From contig JAWNZC010000469.1 in the NCBI GenBank assembly GCA_035771165.1, positions 1,853,001 through 1,917,000 on the forward strand: a DNA stretch of 64,000 nt, in the 5' to 3' direction. A model generated the notes under the pieces. The model ran no database searches and was not told the origin of the DNA. It worked only from the letters and a program-made list of their open reading frames with translations. This document shows, one piece after another, positions 57,237 to 64,000 of this stretch. Origin of the DNA: Paragorgia papillata. Taxonomy: Eukaryota > Cnidaria > Anthozoa > Scleralcyonacea > Coralliidae. Position 1 is the first letter of the stretch; each line of letters begins with the position of its first letter. The position numbers were made by a program, and so were the translations under genes.

Positions 57237-57611
57237 CCCCGAATGCTAGCTACGCAGGTTTTAATCAGGTGTTACTCCGAGTGACGAACCACACCAGGGT
57301 GAGTAGAGAGAAAAACTCGACTTGACCGTCGCTGGGATTCGAACCCGAGCAGGAAAACGCGTTTCAGAGAGTTAGAAATCAAATATTTTCCGGGGAATCA
57401 TGCCGCGTAAAAATCTATTTTACTAAAAATCTCAGCAGTTTACCACCTTTTCACTTGTTCAAAACACTCGTCGCCTACCCAACACTCTGCTTTTTCATAC
57501 ATTTCCACAACAAAAACAACAGTATCAATTTTCTATATTATTCATACAGACCAATCTGCTGCCTCTTTCTCGTTTCAACAGTTTGCAAAGGCAACCAAAG
57601 CTATATCTAAC
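57237..57611. other. Unannotated interval with tRNA-like B box
   Basis: 57333-57350 contains GGGATTCGAACCCGAG, a B-box-like sequence, without a complete cloverleaf. 57545-57600 resembles 20218-20275 (CCTCTTTCTCGTTTCAACAG), a shared dispersed repeat interrupted here by the next element. Confidence 0.45.
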
Positions 57612-60055
57612 CATAGTCCCTGGAATTAAAGTGTCTGGAAACGCGGCGTACTTCAAAGGAAAAACACGGCAAGCTTTGCCCATATAGGTAAGCGTATCAC
57701 GTGACATGAATGGGGCACGGTCAAGGCTATCAATATGGCGACAGAACAAGGCGCGAGCGCTTTCCAAGTGAAATATTGACGATGATGAGTTTGATTTTAG
57801 AGATGATACCTTAGCGATAAATTTAAATTTACTGGAGATGGATGCGGCGGAGATTGAAGCTCAAATGGAGACTATTGTCAGCGCTGTAAGTGTTTTATCG
57901 ATGTTTATAATACGATAAGTGCTGCTCTCAGGACATTAGGAACACCGAAGGCTGAAATGGTTCTTTGTATTTTGAGATGCAGGAACCCCCAAGTGTTTTT
58001 TGTGTGTTATGTGCATCAAAACATGAAATCGAAAGATGGTTTGACCTTACATGTTCGAAGGAACCACAGTTAGCTTAGTAAAAGGCTGTGAAACGGGAGA
58101 AGACAACCACAAGCTGGCATCCTTACATGTGCGGTGTTGTCAAACCATCACACATTGTCGAAGGGGCTAAACAAAATTTTCTGCAGTCGGTTGTTTATTC
58201 GCAATAACTAACCGCTTTCTGGCTTGTCGAAATCAGAAACATATACAGGCACCGAAAAGGGGAATCGAGCGATTAGCAATTCTATGGCTATTTATTTTGC
58301 GCTCAGCCAAGTTGTTGGAAAATTCTAATTAAACTTCTGTTGTCGACTGTGACCTGCTGAGATTTAAATTATTAGTTTTGTCAAAGCATATTGTCTTTTG
58401 GTAATTAGTAACTATCTTGTGTTTTTAAACTTGTTATCATTATTTTCTGTACATATTAAAATGAGTGGTCTTAACTTTTTCATCAATTAAATGCTATTTA
58501 AAGATTATATACCATGCCAATTGTTCTCTTTGTTATTATTTTACTGGTAATACATAATAAATTATCCTGTGCAGTGATCACAGACTTCTTTACAGTATGC
58601 TTTCTGGCTTTTAATGGCAGATTAGTGATATCAGTGCTTTTCCTTTTTATGACATCCTGAAACATTTTCCTTGTATCACTGGCAAACATTTTTTCTTTGA
58701 ATAGAAATGGCATTAGCATATATAATGTACTTGAACTCATACAGATCAAGTTTGGGTTGCCTGAGCGTTTCCCTGCAATCCTCATTTGATGGACTCTAAC
58801 CATCAAGTTACTCTTTGACCATGCACATCGTGACAGATTTCAGCCATCAGGATGTATTTTAATCCTTGAAGAAGGAATTGAAAAGAAGAAGGTTGTAATT
58901 TTATTAGACTGTGTTTGTGTTGAGATAAACATTCTACATTGTGAGAAACATTGGGGTCTTTCCAACACTTGAGAAAAGGTAAAAATTCTGTTGTCAACTA
59001 CTGCACGCGTACGTGCATCATTCAGAATTTTCACTCTGTGTTCTTGACTCATGCATGGGGTTTTTATGGCAAATTTTGTGATGCTCCAGCTCCGGTTTCT
59101 CTGAGTTGTCTAAAATTTGTATTGAAATGCAGCATGTTAAGTAAACAAACTCACCCGACCCGCGGATTATTTTGTCGCGAAACCCATATATATGGAAGTT
59201 TTATTAATGTAATCTGAGCGAATTCGACCACTGTTTTAACGATTCTCTCCGCTTCACAAAACTGGTATATTGCCTTTAACCACTTGGAATGGATAGCGGT
59301 ATTTTCGACTTTAGTCAGTTTACCAAGGCCATGCCCACTGACCGACGCTTTGCGCGGTGCATGACATAACAGACTTATTTCCCGCTCTAGCACCCGTTTT
59401 GGCAAACGTGATGCGCAACTGCTTGTTGCATTTAGGGCAGGCTAGTTCTGAGTCACAATCTGGGTTTTTTTTAACGATTTAAAGTAAGAAATAATCGAGA
59501 AATATTAAATAAAGTGGGACCAAACAAATGCGATCGAGGCCTACTATTATTAACCAGCTGTCAAGTCATTCTATCATCGGATAAAGTATAACTTTCTCTG
59601 GAAATCATTAAATTCAGATAACCAAATTATATAATGTAGCGTGTATATACTTATACACTAACTTCAATGTCACTTGGTTGGAAATGTCTATTACAAATGC
59701 GTACGTTGCCTTCGTCTATTTATGCGAATATCTTTTATATCAACAACGACGTGTTGTCGTGTTCCTTTGTAATACCGTAATATTTATTATTTCTCTTCGC
59801 CAGGACGCCTTTGCAACATCTGAAGCAGATGGAATGCTTAATAGACTTATCCTTTCGTGTTTTTTTCTCCGCGATTATTACTCTACATCAAAATGTTGAA
59901 CAATTTGCGCCCGGCAGTACTTTTGCTGAGCGTGGCTAAACAGATAACATTTGAAACGTGCCCCTTCTTCCCACGTGATCAGAATTGAGAGGGAACAAAA
60001 AGTGTGCGCTTTGAAGTACGCCGCGTTTCCAGACACTTTAATTCCAGGGACTATG
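57612..60055. mobile_element. 2.44 kb element with identical 47-bp TIRs
   Basis: 57612-57658 and 60009-60055 are exact inverted copies (CATAGTCCCTGGAATTAAAG and so on). The flanks ATCTAAC (left) and ATCTACT (right) suggest an imperfect target duplication. Inside, a short + strand exon-like piece (57782-57887; DDDEFDFRDD, donor AGCGCT/GTAAGT) with a frame break near its start, and minus-strand frames at 58498-59052 (NDARTRAVVDNRIFTFSQ) and 59151-59405, show no recognised transposase. It may be a decayed or non-autonomous copy. CA-starting ends and an 8-bp-like flank would fit the P or hAT groups, but this is a guess. Confidence 0.7.
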
Positions 60056-60059
60056 ATCT

Positions 60060-60487
60060 ACTAGATTTCAATAAAATACATAGCCTGTGAAATGTTAACG
60101 CTTCAAGAACGATTTAAAAATGTGTTTATAGCCTCCTCACGAAGCGATGAATTAAGAGCGTCGAATATGCCGAACATTAATTTGAATAATTCACGAATGA
60201 GAAAGTGCACGCAGCTGTTTCAATACAATGAACAAAAAGCGTTTTATGGAATTGTGTGACAAGCAAAGATCCGATATTACTGGAAAAAATACGATAAAAA
60301 CGAGATCCAATTTCTGTTCAGACAAAAGTGGGCAGCAAATTAGCCATATAATATATACAAAGGTTTGTCTATACCAACTATCGTGTGAACGGACGCCAAA
60401 ACATCTACTGACACTCCTAGGTTCAAATCATTTACTTTATAACCGTCAGTCACTGCCACCAACAGTCTTTCTCAAGACTACACTAAC
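60060..60487. other. Unannotated interval
   Basis: 60401-60470 is a diverged direct repeat of 60508-60565 (ACATCTACTGACACTCCTAG), so the end of the HUH gene region has been duplicated. No gene supported. Confidence 0.45.
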
Positions 60488-61312
60488 CTAGATGTTCAAC
60501 TTCAACAAACATCTACTGATACTCCTAGATTCAAAGTGTTTACTTTTTACGTCAGTCACTATCAAAATAAGTTCATTAACGACCTTTGTTCCACGGTTGA
60601 TAATGAACTCTGCGACGTCTGTTTTCCCCTCGTGTTTTTGCGCATTGGCAAAAGCTAGAAGTTCCGTTCTACTCCGAAGATTCTTTGACACAATAATTTC
60701 GGACACTTCAAACGCGCTAAGTCGTTTACGCTTCTTCCTTCCCTTCCTGCGTGGTTCACTCTCACTAACATTCCTCTCCGTCTCCTTCCTCGTCACTGTC
60801 GTTCAACTCCCCGTCGTTTGCACGGTTTTCTCGTTTTTGCTTGCAATGCCTCGTGAGCATTCAATTGTAGAGGGGCCTTCTGTGCTACTTAAATCTGGAT
60901 GGTTGTTGCTCTGTTCGAAGTTCCCATCCTCTTTTGTGACATATTTCCAAGCCGTGTAATAATTGGCGTGGATTGTTGAAAAATGCACCGAAATACTATG
61001 CTTCTCTTTCAAGAATTTCTTCGAAGACATCCAGCGTTGAGTGCGATCAAGTTTGACGCATATGTGATAATGAACCCCAGACTTCTTGTGCTCTTCTTGA
61101 CAACAACACCAGTGCATTACTTTCGCACATCGTTGTGAAAAGGATTCAACAACGGCTTTAGCGAACGATGCTCTTGTTGGAAATTTCACTGTATCTGCTT
61201 GACTATACGTAACCAGGTACACCTGCCGTACTTCACGGGAGCCTAACTCCACATAATCCCTCTCTGAATTCGTTGACGAATCATCACTGTCATATTGTAA
61301 GAGCACATCCAT
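60488..61312 (-). pseudogene. HUH-endonuclease (Rep-like) gene, interrupted
   Basis: ATG 61312. The first 169 codons hold a Y1-type HUH domain: VYLVTYSQAD (motif I-like, residues 31-40), GVHYHICVKL with the metal-binding H81-x-H83 (motif II), and NYYTAWKYVTKED with a Y124-x-x-K127 pattern (motif III). HUH enzymes nick DNA and start rolling-circle replication or transposition. A single TGA (60803-60805) interrupts the frame. The same frame then continues with GRKKRKRLSAFEVSEIIVSK and AEFIINRG, which I recall as following this domain in multicopy anthozoan proteins, until similarity is lost near 60560. No helicase domain is seen. It may be a Replitron-like transposon, another Rep-bearing element or an old viral Rep insertion; the sequence does not decide. 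Confidence 0.65.
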
Positions 61313-61320
61313 GTTTTTAT

Positions 61321-62024
61321 TAAAAGAAGAAAGGGTACACGCGTTCGGTACACGCGTTCGCTAGCCATGCATCGCTCACCTTGTGTTCACGTGGTATCTC
61401 ATAACGCAACTTCCGTTATTCCTAGCTGCAAACCGCGTGAAATATTAATACGTTTAGCATGGGCATAATTCACAATCTATTGCAATTGATTTTATATCTT
61501 TCATATAAGGTGAAATTCTGAGATGAGCAAAAACACTTGCATGCATGCGCACGCCATTACACATGTAACAATTATATTTTCACTACTATGATAAGTTATT
61601 GTTCATTTGTGATATACTCTGATGAGCTAACGTCATTTCCATTGGTGTCCATATGACTTTAATGTATACATGAGAATTGTTTTTAGAACATTTTTTTAAA
61701 TTCAAACTACTACTAATAATGTTTTCTTGTCAACTTTTGGCATTTTATGATCTATATTTTATTCAGACAATCATTGACAAAAAATAGTTGGCACGACACT
61801 GCGGAGTTGTGTTCAAGTCCTATATTGCTCGAAAATTTTAATTTATCTTCTGTTTCTCCCCATCCCCCGTCTCAATGTTGGTCCCATTACGATGATAGAA
61901 TGTCGATGTGCATCACAACACCATTAGCCCATCATTGAGGTCCTATACAACATTGAAATGGGGGGAAGGGGGTCCACACCTGCTAAACGTGTAATGTGTG
62001 CCAACCATTTTGTCAACAATTGTA
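61321..62024. other. Unannotated interval
   Basis: No coding or RNA gene supported. The 11-bp direct repeat ACACGCGTTCG at 61338-61359 sits just upstream of the HUH gene start. Confidence 0.4.
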
Positions 62025-64000
62025 CTTTTTTTGAAATTTCTACTTTTTTTGATATATATACTTTTTTTGAAATATCTACTTTTTTTTGAAATATCTACTT
62101 TTTTTGAAATTTCTACTTTTTTTGAAATATCTACTTTTTTTTGAAATTTCTACTTTTTTTGAAATTTCTACTTTTTTTGAAATTTCGACTTTTTTTGAAA
62201 TATCTACTTTTTTTTGAAATTTCTACTTTTTTTCAAATATCTACTTTTTTTGAAATCTCTACTTTTTTTGAAATATCTACTTTTGAAATTTCTACTTTTT
62301 TTTAAATTTCTACTTTTTTTGAAATATCTACTTTTTTTGAAATATCTACTTTCTTTGAAATTTCTACTTTTGAAATTTCTACTTTTTTTGAAATATCTAC
62401 TTTTTTTTGAAATATCTACTTTCTTTTAAATTTCTACTTTTTTTGAAATATCTACTTTTTTTCAAATATCTACTTTCTTTGAAATTTCTACTTTTGAAAT
62501 TTCTACTTTTTTTGAAATATCTACTTTCTTTTAAATTTCTACTTTTTTTGAAATATCTACTTTTTTTCAAATATCTACTTTCTTTGAAATTTCTACTTTT
62601 GAAATTTCTACTTTTTTTGAAATATCTACTTTTTTTGAAATATCTACTTTTTTTGAAATTTCTACTTTTTTTGAAATATCTACTTTTGAAATTTCTACTT
62701 TTTTTGAAATATCTACTTTTGAAATTTCTACTTTTTTTGAAATATCTACTTTTTTTTGAAATATCTACTTTTTTTTTAAATATCTACTTTTTTTTTAAAT
62801 TTCTACTTTTTTTGAAATATCTACTTTTTTTTGAAAATCTTTTTTTTTTGAAATTTCTACTTTTATTTGAAATATCTACTTTTGAAATATCTACTTTTTT
62901 TCAAATATCTACTTTCTTTGAAATTTCTACTTTTGAAATTTCTACTTTTTTTGAAATATTTACTTTCTTTTAAATTTCTACTTTTTTTGAAATATCTACT
63001 TTTTTTCAAATATCTACTTTCTTTGAAATTTCTACTTTTGAAATTTCTACTTTTTTTGAAATATCTACTTTTTTTGAAATATCTACTTTTTTTGAAATTT
63101 CTACTTTTTTTGAAATATCTACTTTTGAAATTTCTACTTTTTTTGAAATATCTACTTTTGAAATTTCTACTTTTTTTGAAATATCTACTTTTTTTTGAAA
63201 TATCTACTTTTTTTTGAAATATCTACTTTTTTTGAAATTTCTACTTTTATTTGAAATATCTACTTTTGAAATATCTACTTTTGAAATATCTACTTTTTTT
63301 GAAATTTCTACTTTTGAAATTACTACTTTTTTTGAAATATCTACTTTTTTTTTGAAATATCTACTTTTTTTTGAAATATCTACTTTTTTTGAAATATCTA
63401 CTTTTTTTGAAATTTCTACCTTTTTCGAAATATCTACTTTTGAAATATCTACTTTTTTTGAAATACCTACTTTTTTTGAAATATCTACTTTTTTTTGAAA
63501 TATCTACTTTTGAAATTTCTACTTTTTTTGAAATATCTACTTTTTTTCAAATATCTACTTTCTTTGAAATATCTACCTTTTTTTTTGAAATATCTACTTT
63601 TTTTTGAAATATCTACTTTTTTTGAAATTTCTACTTTTTTTGAAATATCTACTTTTTTTGAAATATTTACTTTCTTTGAAATATCTACTTTTTTTGAAAT
63701 TTCTACTTTTTTTGAAATATTTACTTTTTTTTGAAATATCTACTTTTGAAATTTCTATTTTTTAGAAATATCTACTTTTGAAATTTCTACTTTTTTTGAA
63801 ATATCTACTTTTTTTTGAAATATCTACTTTTTTTTGAAAATCTACTTTTTTTGAAATTTCTACTTTTGAAACTACTACTTTTTTCAAAATAATCTACTTT
63901 CTTTGAAATATCTACTTTTTTTGGAAATATCTACTTTTTTTTGAAATATCTATTTTTTTTTGAAATATCTACTTTCTTTTAAATTTCTACTTTTTTTGAA
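62025..64000 (+). repeat. AT-rich satellite with higher-order repeats, runs off window
   Basis: About 100 copies of an 18-20-bp unit (TTTTTTTGAAATATCTAC), alternating with variants GAAATTTCTAC and a short form lacking the T run. Specific variant combinations recur: the block from about 62454 to 62760 is repeated almost exactly from about 62892 to 63205 (offset near 435 bp). The repeat is not closed at the window edge. Open frames across it are artefacts. Confidence 0.95.

Noticed and set aside
58951..59217. 88-residue plus-strand frame inside the 47-bp TIR element
   Set aside because: No domain and no splice support; antisense to equally weak frames.
62025..64000. CRISPR-like look of regularly spaced short repeats
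   Set aside because: There are no unique spacers; units are contiguous and degenerate, and the context is eukaryotic.

Overview
The window is eukaryotic, intron-rich, AT-rich animal DNA, most likely from an anthozoan cnidarian (stony coral or sea anemone). The evidence is a lineage-style expansion of RING/B-box genes, recognisable animal exons (CNOT1, DHX16), Gmr1-type Ty3/gypsy and CR1/L2-group retroelements, many small palindromic MITEs and 5S- and tRNA-headed SINEs. No species can be named from the sequence alone.

The main content is a family of genes that join a TRIM-like RING/B-box/coiled-coil exon to a TLDc domain. There are four copies. A direct tandem array on the + strand fills about 1-32,060: copy A (only intron 2 and exon 3, 2854-3167), copy B (7148-8273, 8690-8941, 15331-15641) and copy C (20755-21559, 21977-22216, 28972-29282). 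Copy D lies inverted on the - strand (42731-41606, 39720-39475, 39179-38866). All three complete copies have the same exon phases and join into open frames of 562 (B), 451 (C) and 561 (D) residues. Copy C has lost both B-boxes through an in-frame 107-codon deletion. Because the copies are paralogous, they act as empty-site controls that date and delimit several insertions.

Intron 2 of copy B carries a 4.4 kb insertion with a broken DUF3504 (Crypton/KIAA1958-like) gene on the - strand, split by a full-length-ORF LINE (11480-14419). Intron 2 of copy C carries a Gmr1-like gypsy element (23374-28803) with integrase encoded before reverse transcriptase and only one LTR. Between copies B and C sits an isolated last exon of DHX16 (19058-19189) beside SINEs.

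From 32.7 to 44.0 kb four consecutive - strand exons encode the TTP-binding region of CNOT1 (44039-43855, 34294-34170, 33314-33204, 32896-32761). Copy D lies in the 9.6 kb intron between the first two of them. The intervals between are filled with minisatellites, nested palindromic MITEs and a tRNA-like gene.

From 44 to 64 kb no conserved host gene is recognised except possible short exons. There is a 3.46 kb TIR element with a perfect 9-bp target duplication carrying a five-exon SANT/Myb-like gene (47349-50808), a 2.4 kb element with identical 47-bp TIRs (57612-60055), a decayed HUH-endonuclease gene (60488-61312, - strand), and long satellites, including a 20-bp AT-rich satellite with higher-order structure that runs to the window end (62025-64000).
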